Below, one piece after another: positions 16,740 through 25,266 of a stretch of 64,000 nt of DNA (position 1 is its first letter; the number at the start of each line of letters is the position of its first letter). Source of the stretch: NAK82 sp036172345 (GTDB lineage Bacteria; Chloroflexota; Anaerolineae; 4572-78; NAK82); the NCBI GenBank assembly GCA_036172345.1, contig JASFBB010000180.1, positions 1 to 64,000 of the forward strand, given 5' to 3'. The notes beneath the pieces were generated by a model that searched no databases, was not told the DNA's origin, and worked only from the letters and a program-made list of their open reading frames with translations. The translations under genes were made by a program, and so were the position numbers.

Positions 16740-18203
16740 CTATTCCGCGGGTGCCCACTGGCCGTTCACCACCTTAGAGATTGCCACTGTTCCGGTGCCG
16801 CAGTCGCCGTTGGGCTGGCAGGTGATCACGCCGGACAGACCCTGATAACCGGTCGTGGCGCGGACGGCGCGATTGAGCGCCTCACGCCCGATCCACAGGG
16901 TGCCATCCGGTCCCTGGACAGCCGAGTGGTAGATGGCATCCATGATCACGTTGACGGCGTCATAGGCGTGCAGGTGGAAAGGCGCTGGCGGCTTCTCGCC
17001 GTAAGTAGCTTCGTACTTGGCCATAAAGGTATTGACGCCCGGTCCGGCGGTGGCCAAATCCGCTGCGCTCGCGTACACCCCTTCAGCTGCTGCACCGGCG
17101 GACTTGATGAAATCCTCCGCCTTGATGCCGTCGGCTCCCATGAAGATGACGTTTTCCATACCGACATCCGCGCGCTGGCTGGCCAGGAAGGCGCCCTCGG
17201 CCACGAAACCGCCGAAGTAGATCAACTCCGGTTTGTTCACGCCGATCTTGGTCAACACCGGGCGCATATCAGTGTCGCCCACCGAGACTGCTTCTTGAGC
17301 AACCACTTCGCCACCTATCGCCTTGAACGCTTCCGCAAAGGCATTCACCAGACCTTCGCCGTAAGGGCTGCCATCGTGGATCGTGGCTACCTTCCGAATG
17401 CCCAGTTTCTCATATACGAACTTGGCGGCTGCAGGTCCCTGAATGGCATCACTCCAGCACACACGGTTGGCGGCACGCAGACCGCGCGCGGTGAACGCCA
17501 CGGCGGTCGAGCTGGGCGAAACCATTGTGTAACCGGCACGCTCATAGATGTCCGAGGCCGGAATCGAGGAGCTGGAGCACATGTTGCCGACCACTGCGAC
17601 GATGGTGGGATCGGCTACGAACTTGTTGGCCACTGCTGTGCCACCTTCGCCGGAGCACAGGTCATCCTCCACCACCAGCTCCACAGGATGACCGGCCAAT
17701 GTAGGACGATCCGCTACAGCGAGCTCCGCTCCACGCTTCTCGTCCAGGCCCAACACATCCACACCGGCACCGCTCAGTGCCGCGGCAAAACCAATGCGCA
17801 CCGGCTCGCCTGGAGCGACGGTGACCACACCCCACGGGTCATCGGGCGGCGCATCTCCCTTGGCAGGACCGATACGCTCGCCCTTCAGATATGCCTGCAC
17901 CAGGTCCGCAGTGGGGATGAGGATGACATCACCCTCTTTTAGGGCATTGGGGTCGGTGATCTTGGTGAGCTGTGGGTTGGTTTGTGCGGCGAAGTTGTTG
18001 TAATACACAATCGCGGGATAGGCCAGCACATTGCCAAAATCGCGTGCGGCGATCAAGGAGAGTGTCTCCCGCGGCCCAACAGTGTAGATCTTGCCCTCGA
18101 TCTTGACCTCCGCCTCCTGGGCCGGTGGCGCAGCTAATGCCCCGATCGGAAAGAGCGTCACTACCAATGCAATGACCAGCAACAGAACAAACCACTTCTT
18201 CAT
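16740..18203 (-). CDS. LivK-type amino-acid-binding protein with N-terminal LysM-like domain
   Basis: 487 residues. A signal peptide ends at about residue 24 (GALAAPPAQ). A LysM-like stretch (about 38-98) follows: IYTVGPRETLSLIAARDFG...ALKEGDVILIPT. A linker leads into a Peripla_BP_6 domain (about 135-480), with VRIGFAAALSGAGVD, VVGNMCSSSSIPAS and DGSPYGEGLVNAF typical of Leu/Ile/Val-binding proteins. It lacks a lipobox Cys, so the LysM-like part may be what keeps it at the cell surface. It is the first gene of livKHMGF, with AAGGAGGAGG before the ATG. LysM-binding-protein fusion is uncommon. Confidence 0.88.
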   Translation of the reverse strand: MKKWFVLLLVIALVVTLFPIGALAAPPAQEAEVKIEGKIYTVGPRETLSLIAARDFGNVLAYPAIVYYNNFAAQTNPQLTKITDPNALKEGDVILIPTADLVQAYLKGERIGPAKGDAPPDDPWGVVTVAPGEPVRIGFAAALSGAGVDVLGLDEKRGAELAVADRPTLAGHPVELVVEDDLCSGEGGTAVANKFVADPTIVAVVGNMCSSSSIPASDIYERAGYTMVSPSSTAVAFTARGLRAANRVCWSDAIQGPAAAKFVYEKLGIRKVATIHDGSPYGEGLVNAFAEAFKAIGGEVVAQEAVSVGDTDMRPVLTKIGVNKPELIYFGGFVAEGAFLASQRADVGMENVIFMGADGIKAEDFIKSAGAAAEGVYASAADLATAGPGVNTFMAKYEATYGEKPPAPFHLHAYDAVNVIMDAIYHSAVQGPDGTLWIGREALNRAVRATTGYQGLSGVITCQPNGDCGTGTVAISKVVNGQWAPAE

Positions 18204-18523
18204 GGTGTCCTCCTCCTTATGCGTGAGCTCGATACAAGATGTTCCTTACTTTAAGGGTCAAGCAGCGTGAAAAAGCAAGCACCTATCGATGATCATCCCC
18301 CCTTTCACTGCGGTGATCGGCAGCCCCGGTCAATCCAAATATATTGCCCATCCATATGAGGTTGCACCCGGGATATGCCATTATGTCCTTTCTGAAGACT
18401 CCAAAAGCGATTAAATGCAACTGATACCCAATGCGCACTAGAAGCTATAGGATCGGGAAGACATCCATCTTGCTTGGCAGAAAATCCTGCCGCACTCTAT
18501 CATCTACGTCTAATTGAAACGAA

Positions 18524-18551
18524 ATTATACCATCCTCTTAAAGGATGTCAA
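18524..18551 (-). promoter_or_regulatory. Strong promoter of the livK operon
   Basis: On the minus strand a perfect TTGACA is followed by 16 bases and a perfect TATAAT, with an extended -10 TGG before it. This is the best promoter in the window and would drive the whole livKHMGF run. Confidence 0.75.
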
Positions 18552-18602
18552 GCGGGCATTCGATGGATGGCTGGAACACCTTTCCCGCCCTCGAAACTTT
18601 CC

Positions 18603-18631
18603 TTGCACGAAGATGCCCGACATGTTAAAAT
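18603..18631 (+). promoter_or_regulatory. Promoter of the phosphohexomutase operon
   Basis: TTGCAC, 17 bases, then TAAAAT, about 110 bases before the ATG at 18742. It is the nearest sigma-70-like site upstream of that operon. Confidence 0.55.
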
Positions 18632-18741
18632 AAAGTAGGTATGATAGTCACCTGGCGCTGCCGCTAGCAGGGTAAGGTGCGCTGCCGATTTCAGTCTATG
18701 GTGGATGCGGTGCAATCGCCAGGGGACGATCACCAAACTCG

Positions 18742-20148
18742 ATGTCTGATAGCGATTCATCTGACAAGCCTATCATCAACCCGCATCTCTTGCGTGGATA
18801 TAGCTTCCGCGGACTGGCAGACCGAGACCTGCCCGATGAGGTGGTCGCCCGGCTCGGCTATGCGGCGGGTACTTATTTTGCCCGTTTGGGCGAGAGGACG
18901 GTCGTCCTCGCACGGGATGCGCGGCTGAGCTCTCCACGCATCCGTGCCACGCTGAGATCTGCATTGCTTCACTCCGGTGTGCGCGTGATCGATATAGGCT
19001 TGGTGCCGACGCCGGTGCACAACTTTGCCACCGATCTCTATGGCCCCGCCGCCGGCGTCATGGTGACAGCGAGCCATAACCCACCGGAGTACAATGGCCT
19101 CAAGCTGCGCCGGGAACGTACCCTGGACGTTCATGAATTGCGAGAGATCATTGCCCTGGCAGCTCGTTCATCGCCTCCTCCTGCACCGCCGCCTGATGCG
19201 GATGTGTTCCTGACCTGGATGGACGTGATACCGACCTATCTGGAGCGCGTGCGCCGTTATACCGATGTGCGTCGCGCGCTCAAGGTGGTGCTGGATGGAG
19301 GCGATGGCACGAACGGGCCGCTGGTCGCCCCACTTTTGCGCGCATTGGGCTGCCAGGTGGTGGAGATCAACTGCATTCCGGACGGGCATTTCCCCCACCG
19401 CGATCCCGACCCGACCGCACCCGATGCGGTGGATGCGTTAGCCGCGATGGTACGCCGCGAGGCGGCGGAGATCGGCTTGGCGTTTGACGGAGATGGCGAT
19501 CGGTTGGTGGTCGTGGATGAACAGGGAACACGGATCTTGGGCGATCAAATTATGATGTGGTTAGCGCGCGACGTGCTGCGCCAACAGCCTGGAGCGCGCA
19601 TCGTGTTCGAAGCGCTTTGCACCCGCGCCCTCTACGACGATGTGCTCGCCCATGGCGGTGAGCCGATCGTCACACCCACCGGCTATGCCTATGTCCATGC
19701 CGCCGTTCTGGACCATGCAGCCGCGTTAGGTGGCGAGCTATCGGGTCACCTGTTCTTCCACTTGCCGGACTTTCGCTTCGACGACGCTATCCTGGGCGCG
19801 CTGCGACTGCTCAGCCTCCTCTCCCGGGACACTACACCCCTCTCCGAAATGGTGCGTGCGCTGCCGGCCTATCGTTCCTCACCGCCGCTGCGGATTGCCT
19901 GCTCGGACTCCGCCAAGAAGGAGGTAGTGGCTCGCGTGCGTGACCATTTTGTGCGCACTTGGCCGGTGGATGAGTTAGACGGTGTGCGCATTGACTTTGG
20001 CGATGGTTGGGGTACGGTGCGCGCCTCGAACACACAGCCCGCTCTGGTGCTGCGCTTCGAGGCGCGTTCAGACAAACGTTTGGCTGAGATCACGCACTGG
20101 GTGATGAAGCAAGTAGGGCTTGCCATGCAGGAGAGCGACGGTGGCTGA
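18742..20148 (+). CDS. Phosphomannomutase/phosphoglucomutase
   Basis: 468-residue alpha-D-phosphohexomutase. The phosphoserine loop is TASHNP (Ser111). The Mg-binding loop DGDGDR is near 245-250. The sugar-binding loop is GGELSGH (about 330), and the phosphate-binding loop is RASNTQPALVLRFEA near the C-terminus. It interconverts hexose 1- and 6-phosphates, feeding sugar-nucleotide synthesis. It leads an operon whose next genes are a GlmU-like nucleotidyltransferase and a beta-helix protein, which fits that role. Its 3' end overlaps the next gene by 8 bp. No clear Shine-Dalgarno precedes the ATG. Confidence 0.92.
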   Translation: MSDSDSSDKPIINPHLLRGYSFRGLADRDLPDEVVARLGYAAGTYFARLGERTVVLARDARLSSPRIRATLRSALLHSGVRVIDIGLVPTPVHNFATDLYGPAAGVMVTASHNPPEYNGLKLRRERTLDVHELREIIALAARSSPPPAPPPDADVFLTWMDVIPTYLERVRRYTDVRRALKVVLDGGDGTNGPLVAPLLRALGCQVVEINCIPDGHFPHRDPDPTAPDAVDALAAMVRREAAEIGLAFDGDGDRLVVVDEQGTRILGDQIMMWLARDVLRQQPGARIVFEALCTRALYDDVLAHGGEPIVTPTGYAYVHAAVLDHAAALGGELSGHLFFHLPDFRFDDAILGALRLLSLLSRDTTPLSEMVRALPAYRSSPPLRIACSDSAKKEVVARVRDHFVRTWPVDELDGVRIDFGDGWGTVRASNTQPALVLRFEARSDKRLAEITHWVMKQVGLAMQESDGG

Positions 20149-20902
20149 GCGGGGACTGGCGGTGGTGATCCTGGCAGCCGGTCAGGGCAAACGCATGCGC
20201 TCTGACCGACCCAAGGTATTACACCCGCTGCTGGGACGGCCGATGATCGCCTATGTGCTGGATGCGGCGCGCGTGCTCCGCCCGGAACGTTTGGTGGTTG
20301 TGGTGGGGCACAAAGGTGATCAGGTGCGCGCCGCGCTCGGTGATGGGGTTCTCTTCGCCGAGCAAAGGGAACGCCTCGGCACCGGGCATGCCGTGTTGCA
20401 GGCGCGTGCTGCAGTGGGTGATTGCAACACGGTGTTGGTGCTATACGGGGACATGCCGCTGCTGCGCGCGGAGACGCTGCGTGCACTTTATCAACTGTAC
20501 CGCAGCAGCGAGGGGCCACTTGCCATGCTGGTGGTGCGTGACACCGTGTCACGCGGGTTTGGACGCATCATCCGAGATGTATCGGGACGAGTGCAAGCGA
20601 TCGTTGAGGAGGCGGAATGCACGCCCGAGCAGCTCGCCATTCCGGAGCTCAACCCGGGTGTTTATTGCTTTGATGCCGAATGGTTGTGGCAACATTTACC
20701 GAAGCTCCCCTTGCATCCCGACAAGGGAGATGCGGGGGAGTACTTTCTCACCGATTTGGTGGCGATCGCCGTTGCGGAAGGGCATGCGGTGCGCGATATG
20801 CTCGCTCGCGATCCCCTTGAAGCGCTCGGCATCAACACACCGGAACACCTGGTCGAGGCGGAAGCTGCTCTCAAACGTCGCGCCCAAATGGGGGAGGTGT
20901 AA
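20141..20902 (+). CDS. GlmU-type N-acetylglucosamine-1-phosphate uridylyltransferase, single domain
   Basis: 253-residue nucleotidyltransferase matching the N-terminal half of GlmU. The motif LAAGQGKRMRSDRPKVLHPL holds the catalytic Arg and Lys. Also present are EQRERLGTGHAVLQA, YGDMPLL with the metal-binding Asp, and the ELNPGVYCFD and GEYFLTDL segments. It ends before the acyltransferase domain. The GTG at 20141 is preferred over the ATG at 20120 because GGAG is eight bases before it, giving an 8-bp overlap with the mutase. The next gene supplies a separate beta-helix domain, so the pair may be a split version of a bifunctional enzyme. Confidence 0.88.
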   Translation: MAERGLAVVILAAGQGKRMRSDRPKVLHPLLGRPMIAYVLDAARVLRPERLVVVVGHKGDQVRAALGDGVLFAEQRERLGTGHAVLQARAAVGDCNTVLVLYGDMPLLRAETLRALYQLYRSSEGPLAMLVVRDTVSRGFGRIIRDVSGRVQAIVEEAECTPEQLAIPELNPGVYCFDAEWLWQHLPKLPLHPDKGDAGEYFLTDLVAIAVAEGHAVRDMLARDPLEALGINTPEHLVEAEAALKRRAQMGEV

Positions 20903-20911
20903 CATTCACCT

Positions 20912-21625
20912 ATGCTCAAGCCAGAGGATTTCTTCGATCTATCGCGTTATATCCATCGTGAGTTGTTCGCTGACCTGCGTGTCATCTACGTCTGGGATGC
21001 GTTGAAGCTGCTCAAAGAATATTTGGAGCACATCATCAAGCCGGAAATCCAAGGTGAGGTGATGCCGGGCGCCTACATCGTCGGAGAGTGCATCTTCATC
21101 GGCGCTGGCTCGGTGGTGGAACCGGGTGCGCTCATCAAGGGCCCAGCGTACATCGGGCGCAACACCCAGGTGCGCCACGGAGCCTATGTGCGGGAGCGTG
21201 TCCTGGTGGGTGATAACTGTGTGATTGGCCATGCCACCGAGATCAAGGACACCATTATGCTGGACAACGCCCACGCGGCGCACTTCGCCTATCTGGGGGA
21301 TAGCATTGTGGGCAATCACGTTAACCTGGGCGCCGGCACGCGGCTGGCCAATCTAAAGTTGGACGGCTCCAATGTGCGCGTGCGCTTCGGCGAGGAAGTG
21401 CTGGACACCGGCATGCGCAAGCTGGGAGCGATCCTGGGCGACCGGGTACAGACCGGCTGCAATACGGTGACCAATCCGGGCACCTTATTAGCACCCGATT
21501 GTCGGGTGTATGCGCTGACATCCCCGCGCGGCTACTACCCTCCGGGCAGCATTATCCGACCGAGCAACGGGGTAGAAACCGTTGTGATGCGACAATCGGG
21601 TGCCGCGGAAGGAAGAGGTTCGTAA
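20912..21625 (+). CDS. Left-handed beta-helix protein (GlmU/RmlA C-terminal-like)
   Basis: 237 residues. An N-terminal helical segment (LSRYIHRELFADLRVIYVWD) is followed by hexapeptide repeats from about 50 to 180 (GAYIVGECIFIGAGSVVEPG, HVNLGAGTRLANLKLD). It resembles the C-terminal half of two-domain sugar nucleotidyltransferases/acyltransferases. Nine bases separate it from the GlmU-like gene, so the two products probably work together, either as an acetyltransferase or as an oligomerisation domain. Whether it binds acetyl-CoA cannot be decided by eye. Confidence 0.8.
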   Translation: MLKPEDFFDLSRYIHRELFADLRVIYVWDALKLLKEYLEHIIKPEIQGEVMPGAYIVGECIFIGAGSVVEPGALIKGPAYIGRNTQVRHGAYVRERVLVGDNCVIGHATEIKDTIMLDNAHAAHFAYLGDSIVGNHVNLGAGTRLANLKLDGSNVRVRFGEEVLDTGMRKLGAILGDRVQTGCNTVTNPGTLLAPDCRVYALTSPRGYYPPGSIIRPSNGVETVVMRQSGAAEGRGS

Positions 21626-21626
21626 A

Positions 21627-23033
21627 GTGGGATCGGATGTGATTGCGTCGCTGGTGCTCTTTCTTCTGTTGGTCTTGTTGCATGCTCTCTTTGTCGCTGC
21701 CGAGGTCGCGATCGCCGCGATGGACAAAGCGCGCCTGAGCTTGCTGGCAGAAGAAGGGCACTATGCGGCACGTTTGATCGAACGCCTGGCGCACAATACG
21801 CTCCATCTTTCAGCTGCCACGCAGCTGGCCACCAAATCACTGAGCTTTCTGGCCGTGGCGCTGGCCATCGTGCAGTACAGTGCGCCCCTGGCCGGGCAGC
21901 TCGCATGGCTTGCACCGGGCTGGTCTGCCGTCACCCATCAGTCCGTAGCGATCGGCTTGATCGCGCTGTTGCTGATGCTGGTGATGGTGCTGCTGGGCGA
22001 GCTGATGCCGCGCGCTATCGCGACGCGTTATCCGGAAGCGGTGGCCACACTGGCGGTCTATCCGATGACGTTGGTGGCATTCATCGCAACACCGATCGCG
22101 CGCGTGGCGGCCGCCCTGAATGCTTGGCTGACTGGCACCCCCACTGCGGTCATGGGCGCCAGCTTTCCGACGGTCACCGAAGAACAGATCAAAACCTTGG
22201 TGGACGCCGGTGAGGAGGGTGGCATCATTGAAGAAGAAGAGCGGGAGATGATCTACTCCATCTTCGAGCTGGGCGACACGCTGGCGCGCGAGGTGATGGT
22301 GCCGCGCATCGATATGGTCGCGCTGGAGGTCAACACGCGCATCGAGGAAGCGCTGCGCGTGATTGTGGAGGTTGGGCACTCGCGCATCCCGGTCTACGAC
22401 GAGACGATCGACAACATTGTGGGCATCCTTTATGCCAAGGATATATTAAAATGCTGGCCGCATTTTGAGACGTTGCACCTGCGTGATATCCTGCGTGAAC
22501 CTTACTTCGTCCCGGAGACCAAGCCGGTGGATGAGCTGCTTCAGGAGTTGCAGCGGCGCAAGGTACACATCGCCATCGTCGTGGACGAATACGGCGGTGT
22601 GGCGGGTCTGGTCACCATCGAGGACATCCTCGAAGAGATCGTGGGCGAAATTCAAGATGAATACGACGCGGAAGAACCCTCGCTGGTCATCGTCAGCTCG
22701 GATGAGGTGATCTGCGAAGGGCGCACCGACCTGGACGACATCAACGAAGCGCTGCACGCTGAGCTGCCCACAGACGTGAGTGACACGGTGGGTGGGCTGA
22801 TCTACAGCTGCCTGGGGCGTGTCGCCGTGACAGGTGATCAGGTGTGCTTCGGCGACTTGGAGCTCACCGTGCTTGCCGTCACGGGACGCCGCATCAAAAA
22901 GGTGCGTGTGAAGCGGCTGCCCGCGGATGACACGGAGGGTTCAATGATCTCGTGTGGCGATGGGAACGTCCTCTCTCCCAAAGCACCCCCGGCCTCATCA
23001 TTGCCCTCAGAAAGCCAGAGCATTGCCGGATGA
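21627..23033 (+). CDS. CNNM/CorC-family membrane protein with CBS domains
   Basis: 468 residues. An N-terminal DUF21/CNNM membrane domain has several spans (1-200). The HlyC/CorC cytoplasmic part includes EEGGIIEEEEREMIYSIFELGDTLAREVMVPRID, a CBS pair (about 225-345, with GHSRIPVYDE and DEYGGVAGLVTIEDILEEIVG) and a C-terminal CorC_HlyC/TransportC domain. It is probably a Mg/Co or other cation exporter or regulator. The start is taken as the GTG at 21627, just after the previous stop codon, with GGAAGAGG upstream. It overlaps the next gene as ATGA. Confidence 0.88.
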   Translation: MGSDVIASLVLFLLLVLLHALFVAAEVAIAAMDKARLSLLAEEGHYAARLIERLAHNTLHLSAATQLATKSLSFLAVALAIVQYSAPLAGQLAWLAPGWSAVTHQSVAIGLIALLLMLVMVLLGELMPRAIATRYPEAVATLAVYPMTLVAFIATPIARVAAALNAWLTGTPTAVMGASFPTVTEEQIKTLVDAGEEGGIIEEEEREMIYSIFELGDTLAREVMVPRIDMVALEVNTRIEEALRVIVEVGHSRIPVYDETIDNIVGILYAKDILKCWPHFETLHLRDILREPYFVPETKPVDELLQELQRRKVHIAIVVDEYGGVAGLVTIEDILEEIVGEIQDEYDAEEPSLVIVSSDEVICEGRTDLDDINEALHAELPTDVSDTVGGLIYSCLGRVAVTGDQVCFGDLELTVLAVTGRRIKKVRVKRLPADDTEGSMISCGDGNVLSPKAPPASSLPSESQSIAG

Positions 23034-23419
23034 ACTATGCGCAGCTGATCGACCTGGCTCTGCAAGCACGCGAGCATGCCTACGCACCTTATTCTCGCTT
23101 CAAGGTGGGTGCTGCCTTGCTGACCGCTTCGGGACGCATCTATACCGGCTGCAACATCGAAAATGTGGCTTTCTCGCCGTCGGTGTGCGCCGAGCGCACC
23201 GCCATCTTCAAGGCGGTGTCCGAGGGCGAGCGCGAATTCGTGGCGATTGCCATTGTCACGCAGAACGGCATCCCGCCGTGTGGCGTCTGCCGGCAGGTGA
23301 TGATGGAATTTGCCCCCGACCTCACCTTGGTCATTGCCAATTTGGAAGGTGATCACCACATCACCACGTTGGGCGAACTGTTCCCTCATGCCTTTACCCC
23401 GCCCCAATTACCTCGTTGA
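23030..23419 (+). CDS. cdd: Cytidine deaminase
   Basis: 129-residue, tetrameric-type cytidine deaminase (pyrimidine salvage, cytidine to uridine). The zinc-binding CAE motif (Cys53, Glu55) and PCGVC (Cys84, Cys87) are intact, as are FKVGAALLTASG and TGCNIENVAF. The ATG at 23030 overlaps the upstream stop as ATGA, which argues for translational coupling and against the long upstream extension. Confidence 0.95.
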   Translation: MNYAQLIDLALQAREHAYAPYSRFKVGAALLTASGRIYTGCNIENVAFSPSVCAERTAIFKAVSEGEREFVAIAIVTQNGIPPCGVCRQVMMEFAPDLTLVIANLEGDHHITTLGELFPHAFTPPQLPR

Positions 23420-23437
23420 ACACGTGGAGGATCGTTT

Positions 23438-24217
23438 ATGCCCCCGATAAAAGTTGCCGGCGAGACGCTCTTCTATGCGCTCTATACAGGGGACATCACA
23501 GGTCGGCACAACCTGGTGTTGGTGCATGGGGCGGGCGGCAGCCACATCCACTGGCCTGCCGATCTGCGCCGTCTTCCCAGCACCAATGTGTATGCGCTGG
23601 ACTTGCCCGCCCACGGGCGCTCCGGCGGACACGCGCGTACCACATTGCAGGCGTATGCGGACACGGTGCACCTTTTCGTGTTGGCCCTCGGATTGCCGCG
23701 CGCCGCGGTACTAGGCCATTCGATGGGCGGCGCGATCGTGCAGCTGCTGGCCCTGCGCCGACCGGGATGGCTTGAAAAGGCAATCATCCTGGGCAGCGCC
23801 GCGCGCTTGCGCGTGCAACCGGACATCTTGGAATACCTGAACCCTCAGACAGGCCAAGATGGTTTCGAGAAAGCGCTTGACCTGATCTGCCAGCGGATGT
23901 ACGCTCCCCAGGCAAGTCAGCAGATGCGCCTGCGTGGCCGCCAGCTGCTGCGCACGGTGGCGCCTTCTGTCCTATATGCGGATTACCTGGCGTGCGCACA
24001 GTTCGATTGCTCCGATGTGGTGGGCAACATCGCCATACCGACATTGGTCATCTGCGGCAGTGAAGACCGCATGATCGCGCCGGAAGAAAGCTGTGGCTTG
24101 AGCCAACGTATTCCCAATGCCCAGCTGGTCGCCATCCGCGGCGCCGGCCATATGGTGATGATCGAGAAGCCCTCCGAGGTGGCGGAAGCCGTCGCCCGTT
24201 TCCTGGGCGTGGCGTGA
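23438..24217 (+). CDS. Alpha/beta hydrolase
   Basis: 259-residue alpha/beta-hydrolase fold protein. It has the oxyanion-hole motif HGAGGS (30-35), nucleophile elbow GHSMGG (Ser95), acid in CGSEDRMIAPE (near 207) and His in GAGHMVMIEKP (near 237). Substrate unknown; esterase, lipase or haloperoxidase-like. AGG-rich site GGAGGA precedes the ATG. It is the last gene of the operon and meets the next gene tail to tail. Confidence 0.88.
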   Translation: MPPIKVAGETLFYALYTGDITGRHNLVLVHGAGGSHIHWPADLRRLPSTNVYALDLPAHGRSGGHARTTLQAYADTVHLFVLALGLPRAAVLGHSMGGAIVQLLALRRPGWLEKAIILGSAARLRVQPDILEYLNPQTGQDGFEKALDLICQRMYAPQASQQMRLRGRQLLRTVAPSVLYADYLACAQFDCSDVVGNIAIPTLVICGSEDRMIAPEESCGLSQRIPNAQLVAIRGAGHMVMIEKPSEVAEAVARFLGVA

Positions 24218-24236
24218 CGTCCTCAACGGCGCCACT

Positions 24237-25265
24237 CTACAACGCGCGGCGTAAGGTGGAGACGACCGGCAGGTGATCCGAGCCGGGCCCCTCTGGCAAC
24301 ACGTGGATCTCCTGAGGCAACCAGTGCCGACTGACGAAGATGTGGTCAATGCGCAGGAGTGGGATCAACGGCACTTTGTGCATGGGGAGCGGCCATGGGT
24401 CACGCCAGCGGCCCGGGAAGGTGAAGCCGAAGCCCCAACCCACCGCGCGATGCACATCCGTCAGATGTTCTGCCAGCAACTGATAGTTTTGCGCCTGCTC
24501 GGTGGTGTTGAAATCGCCCAGCACGATAACTGGCTGCGAAGTCGCCTTCACCTCGCGCGCAATGGCGAGGAACGTCTGCCTCTGGCGTTCCCAGCCGCGC
24601 TGACTCACCGACGGTGATGAATGTACATTCCAGACGATGACCTCCCCCTCCGGCGTCGCCCAACGCGCCACTTGCGTGCGCCACGCATCCGACGGTGTGG
24701 GCAGCGCCGTGAGTGGATAGCGGCTGATCAGGCCTAAGCGTGGCCACTCGGTATGATCCAACAGCGCATAAGGATATGCAGTGGCCAGCTTGGCGATCAG
24801 CCTCCCGGCAAAGGGATGGGTGAACTCTTGGAACGCGATCAGGTCGGGCGCCTCGGTGTGAATCAGATGAGCGACGCTGGCCACCTCCTCATTGGCGTAG
24901 TGCACGTTGAAGGTCATCACGCGCAGTGGAGCTGTCGAAGCGTTAGCTGCGGCGCTATTTCCGTCCAGGTGAGGAAGCAACACAGGCCAAAAGCGCACCA
25001 CGAAGATCAGGCACAAGCCCAAGAACACGCGCCAGAGCCAGCGCCGACGCCCCAAGGTGGCGATAGCGAGCGCGACAAGCGCCCCGATCATCAACCATGG
25101 TGCGAAATAGTTACCCGCGCGCACCGGCAGCCAGCGGTCGCCGGGATACATCCGCGCCGCGTTCCACAGCACCAGAGCGAGCGCAAAGCTCCACAGTGCC
25201 ACAATACCCCATGCTGCCAAAATGCGCACCCAATACGGGCGACCGGCGTTTTTACGACGGGTCAT
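24237..25265 (-). CDS. Membrane-anchored endonuclease/exonuclease/phosphatase-family protein
   Basis: 342 residues. Three membrane segments (about 15-110) precede a DNase I-like EEP domain (about 110-340). Visible motifs are VMTFNVHYANEE, APDLIAFQEF, VIVLGDFNTTE and SDHLPVVSTL, which supply the metal and catalytic Asn, Glu, Asp and His. It may act on phospholipid heads or phosphate esters outside the membrane; the substrate is not evident. The ATG at 25265 sits one base after the uppP stop and has AGGTGG before it, so it is preferred to the GTG at 25274. Confidence 0.85.
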   Translation of the reverse strand: MTRRKNAGRPYWVRILAAWGIVALWSFALALVLWNAARMYPGDRWLPVRAGNYFAPWLMIGALVALAIATLGRRRWLWRVFLGLCLIFVVRFWPVLLPHLDGNSAAANASTAPLRVMTFNVHYANEEVASVAHLIHTEAPDLIAFQEFTHPFAGRLIAKLATAYPYALLDHTEWPRLGLISRYPLTALPTPSDAWRTQVARWATPEGEVIVWNVHSSPSVSQRGWERQRQTFLAIAREVKATSQPVIVLGDFNTTEQAQNYQLLAEHLTDVHRAVGWGFGFTFPGRWRDPWPLPMHKVPLIPLLRIDHIFVSRHWLPQEIHVLPEGPGSDHLPVVSTLRRAL

Positions 25266-25266
25266 C

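Larger units (their letters stand above)
18204..18741. other. Divergent intergenic region, promoters and long livK leader
   Basis: 538 bases between the divergent livK-like and phosphohexomutase genes. It holds a sigma-70-like promoter on each strand. The minus-strand transcript would begin near 18517, giving a leader of about 310 bases before livK. I saw no recognised riboswitch, no leader peptide that convinced me and no terminator in it. Confidence 0.6.
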
